A DNA stretch of 64,000 bases, taken from positions 1 to 64,000 of the forward strand of contig NZ_JACAKB010000012.1 of assembly GCF_030326305.1 (NCBI RefSeq), written 5' to 3'. The position numbers and the translations under genes are program-made. The notes under the pieces are model-generated. The model did no database searches and was not told the origin of the DNA. It was given only the letters and a program-made list of their open reading frames with translations. This DNA is from Myroides odoratimimus (GTDB lineage Bacteria > Bacteroidota > Bacteroidia > Flavobacteriales > Flavobacteriaceae). Positions 45,684 to 54,200 of the stretch are shown one piece after another. The stretch's first letter is position 1. Each line of letters starts with the position of its first letter.

Positions 45684-46331
45684 TTATTCTTCTACATCAG
45701 AACGTACATCACATATTTCTTCTACAAGCTCAGGATACATCTTATGTAGTGCTGTTCCTCCTTTTACCTCTCTATTCATCTTCACATCTACATCATCATA
45801 GTTTACTACATCTGGAAAAGATTCATAAATAGCATCTCTAATCTCTTCAGACTCTTCGATACCTGTCATTTCTTCATTAGCTAAGTCTGCTACATAAAGT
45901 AACTCTTCTGCATCACACTCTCCAATGTCAAAACTATATTCTCCATTTACAAAGTTCTGAATATCACTTATGATTTCTTCTACGAAGTCTTTTCCTTTAA
46001 GTAATAACCAACATCTAAAATAGATAAATGCATCATCAGAAATCGTATCATCGAAATCTATAACACCTTCTTCTACATCAAAGTCATTATTCAAGACGAT
46101 GTACAGCTCTGCTATTTCTGCAGTGTACAATCTATGTAATTGTTGTTGCATTACTTTCTCAAAAACGATTAAATGATCTTTGTCTGTTTTACTTAATAAA
46201 TCAATCATTTGATCGATGTGTTGATCTTGGTCATATTCTTCCCAATCAAAGTCTTTTACATCATTAGACTCATCTATAATCTTCCAAAAGAAGTTGTCTT
46301 GTTCTTGTTGTGTTGCTTTTAGAATACTCAT
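45684..46331 (-). CDS. DUF4240-family protein
   Basis: 215 residues, strongly acidic, with no signal peptide. The DUF4240 core is clear: NFFWKIIDESN (about 14-24), AELYIVLNNDFD, and SDDAFIYFRCWLLLKGKDFVEEIISD. The C-terminal part (MNREVKGGTALHKMYPELVEEICDV) is also typical. Members are cytosolic proteins of unknown role, often in immunity or accessory clusters. It has its own terminator and an AT-rich promoter region. Confidence 0.8.
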   Translation of the reverse strand: MSILKATQQEQDNFFWKIIDESNDVKDFDWEEYDQDQHIDQMIDLLSKTDKDHLIVFEKVMQQQLHRLYTAEIAELYIVLNNDFDVEEGVIDFDDTISDDAFIYFRCWLLLKGKDFVEEIISDIQNFVNGEYSFDIGECDAEELLYVADLANEEMTGIEESEEIRDAIYESFPDVVNYDDVDVKMNREVKGGTALHKMYPELVEEICDVRSDVEE

Positions 46332-46402
46332 TTCTGTATATTTTTAAGGTTCTTGTTCTATTTATAAATTTAGATAATATTATCTATTGGATTTTGTTTT
46401 AC

Positions 46403-46990
46403 TCAATATTTATTTGCCTTCCAGTTTTTATCAAATTTTCTTTTCTCAAAAAAGATATTTCCTATACTTAGTTTTATTTTATCTCTTATGAGATGTCTTC
46501 TATATATGGATGGTTCAAAATGATAATCATCATACGCTAGACAAAAAGCAATAAGTAATTCTTGATTAACATCATTATTGGCAATCATAAAATAATTATC
46601 AGCATAACTAATACTTATTCTTTCCTTATCCCACCAAGCGATTTGCTTCCTATTTTCAAAAATAGAGCACTTTAGTCCACGATGAGCATAAATATCATAG
46701 ACCTTATAATTATAGTGACATTGATAGTGAGTTTTCCAATAAGAGAGCATTTCTAACCTCGCTGTATTCCCATGCTGATCTGTTAAGACATATTTTGCAG
46801 GCTTAAACAGACCTGTGCCTTCTCCTCTTCTAATATTAAAAACAGGTATATCACTAGTCGTTGAAAACAAATTAATATCTACAAAATCGCTATCTACATT
46901 CTGTTCTGCGTAAAATCTCTTCTCCTTATTGATGAATCCTTTGTACTTAATCAAATGGTAATCTACCAATTGGTCTACTTCTATAACCAT
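46403..46990 (-). CDS. LURP/tubby-like beta-barrel protein, paralogue 1
   Basis: 195 residues, soluble and basic. It is paralogous to the next gene: both share HYQCxYxxKVYDIYAHRGxKCS (two halves, about residues 88-110) and an IAxWDK...DNYxxIAxxDxNxxxLIAxCLAYDxY block. The strand-rich pattern with one C-terminal helix resembles the tubby/LURP-one beta barrel (phospholipid-scramblase fold), an inference from pattern only. The function is unknown. An 86-bp gap with a perfect terminator separates the two paralogues. Confidence 0.6.
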   Translation of the reverse strand: MVIEVDQLVDYHLIKYKGFINKEKRFYAEQNVDSDFVDINLFSTTSDIPVFNIRRGEGTGLFKPAKYVLTDQHGNTARLEMLSYWKTHYQCHYNYKVYDIYAHRGLKCSIFENRKQIAWWDKERISISYADNYFMIANNDVNQELLIAFCLAYDDYHFEPSIYRRHLIRDKIKLSIGNIFFEKRKFDKNWKANKY

Positions 46991-47027
46991 TATTCATCTT
47001 TGTGTTTGACTCTATAAAACTAAAGAT

Positions 47028-47063
47028 AAAAAGGCTCTTAACACTAGTGTTAAGAGCCTTTTT
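47028..47063 (-). terminator. terminator between tandem paralogues
   Basis: Perfect 36-bp palindrome (18-bp arms, A-run and T-run ends). It lies between the two LURP-like genes, which read in the same direction, so each is its own unit. Confidence 0.92.
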
Positions 47064-47076
47064 ATCCTAAAATGCT

Positions 47077-47643
47077 TTATTTATTTTTATTGTTAGGTTT
47101 CCATTGCTTATCAAAACTTCTGTTTTGAAAGATTAAGTTACCTAAATCATAATTAAACACCCCTTTATCTTGAGATTTATAAGTATAATTGTCATAAGCC
47201 AAACAACAAGCAATTAATACTTGTTCATTAATATCATCATCTGCTATAATTTGATAATTATCTCCATCAAACCAAGAAACTGCTTGTTTATCCCACCATG
47301 CTACTTGCTTTCCATTTATAAAAACAGAACACTTTCGCCCTCGATGTGCATAGATATCATATACTTTATGTTGGTAAGTACATTGATAATGAGTCTTCCA
47401 ATAAGACTTCATCTCTAATATAGCTTCCTTTCCTTGACTATCTGTTAGTACATAGGTAGGGTACAATAGAAAAAACTTCTTTTTAACCTTAAAGACTTGT
47501 TCATTGATTGTTTCTGCAAACAAATTCACTTCTGCAAACAACTTAAAAAGCTTTTGCTTTCCATAATACTTCTTTTCTCCATCAATAAATATGTCATAGT
47601 GACTCCCAATAGAGATTTTATGTTGATTAATATCGATAATCAT
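47077..47643 (-). CDS. LURP/tubby-like beta-barrel protein, paralogue 2
   Basis: 188 residues. It shares long blocks with the neighbouring gene at 46403-46990 (KTHYQCxYxxKVYDIYAHRG, AWWDK, DNYxxIAxDDxNExxLIAxCLAYDxY) at about half identity overall, with N- and C-termini less alike. It appears to be an old tandem duplication whose copies have diverged. The fold guess is the same: a tubby/LURP-like barrel. No catalytic residue was recognised. Confidence 0.6.
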   Translation of the reverse strand: MIIDINQHKISIGSHYDIFIDGEKKYYGKQKLFKLFAEVNLFAETINEQVFKVKKKFFLLYPTYVLTDSQGKEAILEMKSYWKTHYQCTYQHKVYDIYAHRGRKCSVFINGKQVAWWDKQAVSWFDGDNYQIIADDDINEQVLIACCLAYDNYTYKSQDKGVFNYDLGNLIFQNRSFDKQWKPNNKNK

Positions 47644-48032
47644 TCAGTAAATAATTTCTAATTCTATTGTAAAAGTAAAAAGAAAAGACGCTCCAAATAC
47701 TATTAAAAAGTCTTTTTCTATAATACAACCTCAGTTTGATTAAACAGAATCGAGTAACACTGTTATTTTAAAACAATGTCAATATGTATAAATAATAAGC
47801 TCGTTTGGCTTGCACATTCTAGGGGTTTTCTTGCCCAGAAGGCCTCTTTGTCGAAGAAAGGTGCAAGAACACCTCTAGCGATCTCCTAGCACGTCAGTAC
47901 AACCCTATCTCTAGTATCGCTATAAATACTAAGAATAAAAAGATTCATTACCTTATTATTTATAAATAGAATCCTTGAGTATTTCACTCCTTATTTAATG
48001 GATAAAGAACTAATTATAGATCAAACACAGTT
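47644..48032. other. intergenic region holding repeat copy B
   Basis: About 390 bp between the LURP-like gene and kynU. It holds the second copy of the dispersed hairpin repeat (47808-47898). No open frame of note was seen. An AAAAAGACGCTCC / AAAAGTCTTTTT region near 47.69 kb may be the end of a transcript. Confidence 0.5.
47808..47898. repeat. intergenic hairpin repeat, copy B
   Basis: Begins GCTTGCAC, then TTCTAGGGG, and holds TCGAAGAAAGGTGCAAGAAC (47851-47870), matching copy A at 4992-5104 in the same orientation. The hairpin arms (CTAGGGGTTTTCTTG at about 47818 and the CTAGCGATCTCCTAG end) are more diverged than in copy A, so this copy folds less well. Confidence 0.6.
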
Positions 48033-49322
48033 TTAAACCACTATCGCTCTTTCATTACTAAAGTTATTCCATTGCTGGTCTTGCCCGATTACTTCTAACA
48101 CTTCAATCAATGTATAGACTTCTTCATATGAATTATACAAGGCTATAGGGGCAAGACGAATTACATTAGGCTCTCTATAATCAGGAATAATATTATGATG
48201 TTTTAATGCTAAACAAATTCTATAAGCTTCATCATGTACTAAAGCTACATGCCCTCCACGTTTATGATCTTCTGTTTCGTTATTATAGGTGTACCCGTAT
48301 ACCTTAAGGCGACTATCAATTAGGTACATCATATAAGCAGTTAGATTTAGAGATTTAGCTCGAATATGCTTCATCCCTGCCTCTTCATAAATATTTAATA
48401 CTCCTTCTAATGGTGCCATCGAAAAGATATTAGGCGTACCTGTCTGAAATGCTGTTATATCCGCAGCTTGTTCAAACTCATGGTTTAACTGAAACTGTGT
48501 TTCGTCTTTATTACCAAACCACCCTGCTAATCCTACAGTCTTATTAAAGTGTTTTTTGTTCACATAAATTCCTGCTGTAGAACCAGGGCCTGCTGATAGG
48601 TACTTATAATTACACCAGATAGCAAAATCAAGTTGAATAACCTCAAAATCATGTGCTACTGCTCCAATAGAATGACATAGGTCAAAGCCGATATAAATAC
48701 CGCGTTTATGAGCTTCTTTAGTCAGTCTCTCCATATCTAAAAGTTGAGCACTTCTATATAAGACTGACGGCAATAAGATAATAGCTACATCCGGAGTCAT
48801 CGCTTCTATCACTGCGTCCTCGTCAATAAACACTCCATCTGCACTCTCCACAACTTTTAGAACTTCCTCTACCTTCATGCCTTTTAGTGCTATCTGACTA
48901 TCTACAGCATATCTATCTGTAGGGAAGTTTAGATCATCTACTAGTATTTTATAACGTTCTTTAGTTGGTTTCCAAAACGTAGCGATCACTTGGTGTATAT
49001 TAAGTGTTGTATTAGCTGTGATCATTACCTCATTCTCCTCTGCATTAATTAAACGCCCTACTCTATTACCTAGGTTTTTGCCATAGTTAAAATAATGTCC
49101 GTTCTCTACATTCCAGATTAGAATACCTTCGTTCTTCCACACCTCCATTACTTGAAGTAAAGCCTGTTCTGCATCTTTAGAAGCTAGTCCTAGAGAATTA
49201 CCATCCATATAGATCTTATTATCTGCTAAAGGGAAGAATCTCTCTCTAAACCTATATAATACATCTGCTTTATCAAGTGCTTTCGCTTGTTCTATACCTG
49301 GTTGAAAATCTTTATTTGCCAT
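48033..49322 (-). CDS. kynU: kynureninase
   Basis: About 429 residues from the ATG at 49322 (MANKDFQPGIEQAKALDKADVLY); a longer frame begins with 11 doubtful residues. KynU splits kynurenine to anthranilate and alanine, a PLP step in tryptophan breakdown. Landmarks: YMDGNSLGL (about 50), TANTTLNIHQ, FDLCHSIGAVAHDF, the PLP lysine in CNYKYLSAGPGS, and NIFSMAPLEGVL. No other kynurenine-pathway gene is adjacent. The gene stands alone after the repeat region. Confidence 0.94.
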   Translation of the reverse strand: MANKDFQPGIEQAKALDKADVLYRFRERFFPLADNKIYMDGNSLGLASKDAEQALLQVMEVWKNEGILIWNVENGHYFNYGKNLGNRVGRLINAEENEVMITANTTLNIHQVIATFWKPTKERYKILVDDLNFPTDRYAVDSQIALKGMKVEEVLKVVESADGVFIDEDAVIEAMTPDVAIILLPSVLYRSAQLLDMERLTKEAHKRGIYIGFDLCHSIGAVAHDFEVIQLDFAIWCNYKYLSAGPGSTAGIYVNKKHFNKTVGLAGWFGNKDETQFQLNHEFEQAADITAFQTGTPNIFSMAPLEGVLNIYEEAGMKHIRAKSLNLTAYMMYLIDSRLKVYGYTYNNETEDHKRGGHVALVHDEAYRICLALKHHNIIPDYREPNVIRLAPIALYNSYEEVYTLIEVLEVIGQDQQWNNFSNERAIVV

Positions 49323-49434
49323 TGCTACGTTGTTTTTATTAACTGCAAATAACAACTATAAAAGAAAAAAAACTTTTGAATCCGTGTCTAATAGCGAAAC
49401 AAGAAATCTCATTCTTGTCTATTTTTACAAAAAA

Positions 49435-49476
49435 AGAGCAATCACTTGTTCTTTATATATTTTTAAGAATTGCTCT
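49435..49476 (-). terminator. terminator overlapping the end of the HTH gene
   Basis: AGAGCAAT / ATTGCTCT stem, then seven T on the minus strand. The right arm lies inside the last codons of the HTH-protein gene, so terminator and coding end overlap. Confidence 0.7.
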
Positions 49477-50400
49477 CTGCTTATTTAAGTAAGCTACTTT
49501 CTCCAATTCTCCCGATAAACTAATCAAGGTAGAAGTTCGTTTTATCATGCTAATACGATGTTCTTGTGCCTTATTAAAGGCTGGATCAAACGATAAAATA
49601 CTATTGGGACTATTCAAGTAAACTATGGTTGCTTCTAATCCATCCGATTTTAAATAACTATGAGAAATATCTAAACCTAGATAAGATAGATAGAGCTCTA
49701 TCTCTTTATCCTTATACTTTCCTGTACTTCCTATTAAACTTAGTAGATCTAATACTTCATTAAGCTCATGTTGTATTAGCGTTTTTTCTTCATCTGTCAA
49801 CGTATTGATTCTATAAAAATAGACTATATCATATACTAAAGTATTTAAAATATCTGGAGCTAAGTATAAAGTAAGTTTAAAGCTCTCTAAAGCTTGCCAA
49901 TACTTCCGTTGAATTTGCTTAATCGCTGAGGTAATCTCTATTTTATCAAACGAAGTAGAAATCAGAGCTCCTTGATTTAATTCTATCTTCATTAGACGAA
50001 GCTTCATCAAGCTCTCAGAAGCTAAATATAGAAGCTCTGGGAGCTCTTTACATGCTATGTGAAGTGTATGCTTGCTTTTTTGTTCAAACCCCTCCAAAAC
50101 GTTTAATTCTGCCTCCATCATTCTGATATAAACTCGCTCTAAAGAATCTCCTTCAGAAACTCTAAGATTACAAGTAATCTTATCTCCACCTTCTCTAATG
50201 ATTAAAGAAGTAAGATTAATATTCATGGCTTTAGCAATAGTAACTACTTCTGTCAAAGTAAACTCTACCTCTCCTCTGATTCTTCTATAACAAGCTTCCT
50301 TACCTAAATGAATCAGTTCAGAAATAAAATCAACTAACTTAGCCCCCTGAGGAAGTTGCTCTGATATAATATGAATAAAATGTTTTTGATATAAGTTCAT
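49453..50400 (-). CDS. HTH-domain regulatory protein (Bacteroidota BetR-like)
   Basis: 315 residues from the ATG at 50400; a second ATG two codons upstream is possible. The N-terminus (about 20-65) is a helix-turn-helix pattern, LGKEACYRRIRGEVEFTLTEVVTIAKAMNINLTSL, typical of Bacteroidota regulators with a BetR-like start and a long helical sensor. The remaining 230 residues are helical, without a recognised domain. It lies 12 bp beyond the stop of the membrane hydrolase gene, so the two are likely co-transcribed. The target genes are unknown. Confidence 0.7.
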   Translation of the reverse strand: MNLYQKHFIHIISEQLPQGAKLVDFISELIHLGKEACYRRIRGEVEFTLTEVVTIAKAMNINLTSLIIREGGDKITCNLRVSEGDSLERVYIRMMEAELNVLEGFEQKSKHTLHIACKELPELLYLASESLMKLRLMKIELNQGALISTSFDKIEITSAIKQIQRKYWQALESFKLTLYLAPDILNTLVYDIVYFYRINTLTDEEKTLIQHELNEVLDLLSLIGSTGKYKDKEIELYLSYLGLDISHSYLKSDGLEATIVYLNSPNSILSFDPAFNKAQEHRISMIKRTSTLISLSGELEKVAYLNKQRAILKNI

Positions 50401-50412
50401 AATCATTCCTTT

Positions 50413-51417
50413 CTAAATACCCCATATTCTAGTCCACAATTTCTTTAGCAAGAGTAAACCGTCTTTACGTTCCTTTTTTACCTCTTCTACTTGTAATTCT
50501 CCTTTATCATCTAAATAGAATCTATAGCTAAAAGCAAACTGTACTTCTTCACCTTCATTTTTCAGTAAACCAAAGCGCAAGTCATTAAAATAGATTTCAT
50601 CCTTCTTTTCAGAGAAAGTATAATACCCTTCACTAATCTTTACCAATCGAACAATTAGTGGATGAGTCTCTAAAGACTTTATCAATGTGTGGTTTTTAGG
50701 AAACTCCTGGAAAGTAATAAGAGATTTGTCAAAGAAAGAATACTCTCCTATTAAAAAAGAGCTGTCTGTTTCTACTATTGCATTCCACAGTATCGTATTC
50801 ATCACTGTAGGCTTTACAGACATTTCTGTATACTTAATTCCTTGACGGTCTAATGCATCCGTAAAACTATAAAAAGCAAACGCTTTTAATGTCAACGTTA
50901 CAAATAGATAGAATGAACTCACATAGAACCCCATTCTATTATAATACATCCTTTTATCCAGATTTGACTTTTCTCGCATCGAACGTATTAGGAAATAAGC
51001 AAAAGGTAAAGTATATAACGGATCTATCACAAAAATAGACTTGAACGCAAAAGAATAATCAAGAGGCCAAAACAGTCGTGTGCCCCATGTGGTAAACATA
51101 TCTAAAAGAGCGTGAGTAAAGAACCCCCAGAAGAAAAGCCAAAACCCCTCCTCATAGGTTACTTTATTCTTCTTTTCTATATAATAAAGTAAATACCCAA
51201 ATAATATGGCTCCGAAACAAGCAAATAGAATAGAGTGTGTAAATCCACGATGCAATTCTACAGCAGTTATAGGATCTGTAAAGAACATAGCTAAAATGTC
51301 TAAGTCAGGTATCGTACCTGCTATCGCTCCATATAAAACTGCTCTATTGCCTATCTTACGTCCGATAATAGCATTCCCAACAGCTGCTCCTAGTACAATT
51401 TGAGTTAACGAGTCCAT
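50413..51417 (-). CDS. membrane-bound metal-dependent hydrolase (YdjM/YbcI type)
   Basis: About 334 residues from the ATG at 51417 (MDSLTQIVLGAAVGN, the family's start); a longer frame adds 42 poorly supported residues. The family pattern is present: DSLTQIVLGAAVGNAI, HRGFTHSILFA (about 62-72) and HALLDMFTTWGTRLFWPL, where His and Asp likely bind the metal, plus five hydrophobic segments. Members (LexA-induced YdjM in E. coli) have no proven substrate. The gene precedes the HTH gene in the same unit. Confidence 0.85.
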   Translation of the reverse strand: MDSLTQIVLGAAVGNAIIGRKIGNRAVLYGAIAGTIPDLDILAMFFTDPITAVELHRGFTHSILFACFGAILFGYLLYYIEKKNKVTYEEGFWLFFWGFFTHALLDMFTTWGTRLFWPLDYSFAFKSIFVIDPLYTLPFAYFLIRSMREKSNLDKRMYYNRMGFYVSSFYLFVTLTLKAFAFYSFTDALDRQGIKYTEMSVKPTVMNTILWNAIVETDSSFLIGEYSFFDKSLITFQEFPKNHTLIKSLETHPLIVRLVKISEGYYTFSEKKDEIYFNDLRFGLLKNEGEEVQFAFSYRFYLDDKGELQVEEVKKERKDGLLLLKKLWTRIWGI

Positions 51418-51528
51418 ATTTTTTTGTGTTAAGTTACAAAGAAAATGAAAAGTGTTCTGAAAAGCTAACCTAAACAATGAAGAAATAAAGGAAATATCGG
51501 ATTCTCTTAATATGATAAATACAAAAAA

Positions 51529-51556
51529 AAAAGAGGATATCATGATATCCTCTTTT
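51529..51556. terminator. terminator of the Lrp-family gene
   Basis: Perfect 28-bp palindrome (AAAAGAGGATATCA / TGATATCCTCTTTT), 23 bp past the stop codon of the Lrp-type gene. Confidence 0.9.
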
Positions 51557-51578
51557 CTATATTATAAACACACAGTTC

Positions 51579-52058
51579 TTATAATTCTTTAAAGATAGTG
51601 TGCATTAAACGTTTTTTATCATTGATACTTTCTTCTAAAGAAATCATTGATTCAGTTCTGTAAACTCCTTCAATGTCATCAATCATATAAATAACTTCTT
51701 TTGCGTGACGTGTATTTTTTGCTCTAATTTTACAGAAAACATTAAATTTACCTGTAGTAACGTGAGCTACTGTTACGAAAGGAATTTCATTAATACGCTC
51801 TAATACAAACTTAGTTTGTGAAGTATTATGTAAAAAGATTCCAATGTATGCAATAAAAGCATATCCTAATTTTTCGTAATCTAATGTTAAAGAAGATCCT
51901 TGGATAATACCTGCATCTTCCATTTTCTTAACACGAACGTGAACAGTACCTGCTGAGATTAATAGTTTTTTTGCTATATCAGTGAAAGGAACTCTCGTAT
52001 TGTCAATCAACATATCTAAGATTTGGTGATCGATTTCATCTAAACGAAATTTACTCAT
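51579..52058 (-). CDS. Lrp/AsnC-family transcriptional regulator
   Basis: 159 residues. N-terminal winged HTH (DEIDHQILDMLIDNTRVPFTDIAKKLLISAGTVHVRVKKMEDAGII, about 6-50) followed by a RAM ligand-binding domain (YIGIFLHNTSQTKFVLERINEIPFVTVAHVTTGKFNVFCKI). Such regulators bind amino acids and control amino-acid genes. Monocistronic with its own terminator. The ligand is not visible from the sequence, and kynU is 2.3 kb away, not obviously linked. Confidence 0.9.
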   Translation of the reverse strand: MSKFRLDEIDHQILDMLIDNTRVPFTDIAKKLLISAGTVHVRVKKMEDAGIIQGSSLTLDYEKLGYAFIAYIGIFLHNTSQTKFVLERINEIPFVTVAHVTTGKFNVFCKIRAKNTRHAKEVIYMIDDIEGVYRTESMISLEESINDKKRLMHTIFKEL

Positions 52059-52146
52059 AAATCAATTATTTATCTTATTATAATCTATAATTCTGTACAA
52101 TAATACTAAATAAAATTTACATTTTTTGGAAAAAAAATAAACTTTA

Positions 52147-53298
52147 TTATTTTTTTAATAAATAATTAACCTCTCGCCCACCTAACTCTACAACATCAGT
52201 TAATATTTTATCTATCGCATCTTCTGTATTTTTAATACTCTCTAAAAAAAACAAGTTTTCCTTGACACGTTGATGGACAAATTTACTTTCTTTTTTAATA
52301 ATATCAACAATAATGGGATAAAATTTAACATTATTACTTTCTAATTGCTCTAAATATTGAATTTTCACAATATAATCTTCTCCGGTTTCTTTTAATGTAA
52401 CCCCCTCAATTGCAATATCATTAAAGTTTTTATGATTTTCTGGTATACTTATATATGATTCTATTGTATTATCTGTGTAATTTTTATTAATCAACGCGGA
52501 AACTGATATTAAAAGACTCCTAAAAACAATATTTCTACTATATTCTCTATCATAATCCCCCTGATAATGTCCTGCTTCAAATAATATAGTAGGTATTCCC
52601 TGTGCTTGACAATAATCACCAATACAATTTATATTAAAACCATCATCAAACCTTCCTACCTGTCCAGGAATAACCTTTTGAAGCTCTTCATTCATCACTA
52701 CGATTAATCTGATTGCTTCTAAACGATTATCATTAACTTCTCTCTCCTCATTATAAGAAGGTGCTAAAAAAGATATTGTAGCAGGCTTACCTGTATCTCC
52801 TACACCAAATATAGTTCGTTGATCATGTAAGTTAAAAGCATAGTCTGGCGTATACTCTTCTAACAAGGTTCTAAGTAATCTACTTTCTGGTTGAGTAAGG
52901 TTAATAGAGTCTCTATTAAGGTCAACTTGATTCGCATTTACACGAGTATAATAATGAGCTCCATCAGGGTTTAAAATAGGGACTATATAAAAGGTAAACT
53001 TAGTATACCACTCTTTAATAAAACTCTCTTTTTCTTGATTAAGTAAATGAAGAAAATCCAGTACTGCTTTTGTTGTTGTAGATTCATTTCCGTGCATCTG
53101 AGACCACATAAAAATGCGTGTAGTTCCCACACCCCAAGTTACTGTTTTTATCGATCTCCCTTCTACTGATTTTCCTTTCTCCTCAACTTTGAACTTTTGG
53201 TTTAAGTCATTTAAAAAATCACTAATCATGTCAGCTGTCACATATCTACCTGACACACATTTATTCGTATAGTTTTCTACTAAAAAGTTATAGTCCAT
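52147..53298 (-). CDS. M14-family zinc carboxypeptidase
   Basis: About 383 residues from the ATG at 53298 (MDYNFLVENYTNKCVSGRY), the form seen in Flavobacteriia; an extension would need a TTG. The zinc site is HGNE (about 94-97), with the third His in AFNLHDQRT; the catalytic Glu is in LFEAGHYQGDYDREY. No signal peptide, so probably cytosolic, unlike secreted carboxypeptidases. It is divergent from the XRE regulator gene, sharing a region with GTTTAC-type sites, two of which fall at its own promoter and leader. Confidence 0.85.
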   Translation of the reverse strand: MDYNFLVENYTNKCVSGRYVTADMISDFLNDLNQKFKVEEKGKSVEGRSIKTVTWGVGTTRIFMWSQMHGNESTTTKAVLDFLHLLNQEKESFIKEWYTKFTFYIVPILNPDGAHYYTRVNANQVDLNRDSINLTQPESRLLRTLLEEYTPDYAFNLHDQRTIFGVGDTGKPATISFLAPSYNEEREVNDNRLEAIRLIVVMNEELQKVIPGQVGRFDDGFNINCIGDYCQAQGIPTILFEAGHYQGDYDREYSRNIVFRSLLISVSALINKNYTDNTIESYISIPENHKNFNDIAIEGVTLKETGEDYIVKIQYLEQLESNNVKFYPIIVDIIKKESKFVHQRVKENLFFLESIKNTEDAIDKILTDVVELGGREVNYLLKK

Positions 53299-53379
53299 CC
53301 CTTGATTATTATATGATGTTACAAATGTAAATAACTTATCTTTCACATCTGTAAACAATTTAAAGAAGATCCTTGTTTA

Positions 53380-53387
53380 CAAAAGTA
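53380..53387 (-). promoter_or_regulatory. TAnnTTTG element of the M14 peptidase gene
   Basis: TACTTTTG on the minus strand lies about 80 bp upstream of the peptidase ATG and overlaps a GTTTAC site at 53375-53380. A good -33 element was not identified. Confidence 0.4.
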
Positions 53388-53534
53388 ACACAATTAAAGC
53401 ATGACGACTAACACTAACACTTTAGAAGTTTACAAAGCTAAACACGGTTGTTTAATTACTTAATATTCAATACTTAAAATAGCTTTACATGAATATAAAC
53501 TTCAATATTGTTTACAATTATATTTATGTATACA

Positions 53535-53564
53535 TTTGTAATATAGCAAACAGTATTACATTTG
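53535..53564 (+). promoter_or_regulatory. promoter of the XRE regulator gene
   Basis: TTTG (53535-53538), 18 bp, then TACATTTG (53557-53564): a full Bacteroidota promoter. Transcription would begin about 33 nt before the ATG at 53603. A second TACATTTG copy at 53531-53538 repeats 26 bp upstream and could be a tandem promoter. A GTAAAC site directly overlaps the -7 element. Confidence 0.65.
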
Positions 53565-53602
53565 TAAACACTAAAACTATTTACTTCTATAAACAAAATA
53601 CT

Positions 53603-54121
53603 ATGGATAACTTTGTAAACAGACTTGAATTTATACTTCACAACTATGACTACTCTGCCTCTTCTTTTGCAGACAAAGTTGGTGTGCAAAGATCTAGTTT
53701 ATCTCATCTTTTGTCAGGTAGAAATAAACCTAGTTTAGACTTTATTTTAAAAATAAATGAAGCTTTTCCTGAGCTAAGTTTGGAATGGTTAATCAAAGGA
53801 ACAGGTAATTATTTAGAGAAAGACAATACCACTACTATCACTAAAATAATCCAAACTCCTCCTTCTACTCCAATGACTACTCCTTACTCAACGGATCTTT
53901 TTTCTAGTGAAAAAGAGGAAGAAATCCCCCCTTCTTTTTCAGAAAAAAAGGAGAGTAAAGTCTCTGAAAAAATGGATCAAATTCAAGAACCAAAACAAGA
54001 AAATAGCACTGAGAATATTCTCCCTCCTTTTCCCTTTGGAACAAATAAAGGAGACATAGAACAAGTGGTTATTTTTTATAAAGACGGAACATTTAGCCAG
54101 TTTAAACCACGTGAATTTTAA
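53603..54121 (+). CDS. XRE-family HTH transcriptional regulator
   Basis: 172 residues from the ATG at 53603; an in-frame upstream start at 53489 would run through the promoter and is rejected. The N-terminal HTH_3-type domain (about 5-65) reads FILHNYDYSASSFADKVGVQRSSLSHLLSGRNKPSLDFILKINEAFPELSLEWLIKGTG, typical of a Flavobacteriia family with HLLSGRNKPSL. A Thr/Ser/Pro- and Glu-rich linker (70-140) leads to a short C-terminal strand (DIEQVVIFYKDGTFSQFKPREF). No peptidase domain, so not a LexA/CI-type cleavable repressor. It is likely to be autoregulated through the GTTTAC sites, and may also control the divergent peptidase gene. Confidence 0.88.
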   Translation: MDNFVNRLEFILHNYDYSASSFADKVGVQRSSLSHLLSGRNKPSLDFILKINEAFPELSLEWLIKGTGNYLEKDNTTTITKIIQTPPSTPMTTPYSTDLFSSEKEEEIPPSFSEKKESKVSEKMDQIQEPKQENSTENILPPFPFGTNKGDIEQVVIFYKDGTFSQFKPREF

Positions 54122-54200
54122 TCCTTATCAAGTATTAAAAATTGCCTCTCTATGTGTCTAATATTTGATTTATCTTTGAAGTAAAGTTGAGCTAGAAAAA

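Larger units (their letters stand above)
53351..53620. promoter_or_regulatory. array of six GTTTAC/GTAAAC operator-like sites
   Basis: The hexamer GTTTAC, or its complement GTAAAC, occurs at 53351-53356, 53375-53380, 53428-53433, 53510-53515, 53564-53569 and 53615-53620; in four of the six a TTT or AAA adds to it (TTTGTAAAC-like). By my rough count from base composition, fewer than one is expected by chance. The sites span the shared region of the M14 peptidase and XRE genes, one abutting the XRE -7 element and one inside its first codons. They are probably operators of the XRE protein (inference). Confidence 0.6.

Noticed and set aside
53489-53602. upstream extension of the XRE gene
   Set aside because: The extension would cover the promoter (TTTG-N18-TACATTTG), and its residues do not resemble the HTH family's start.
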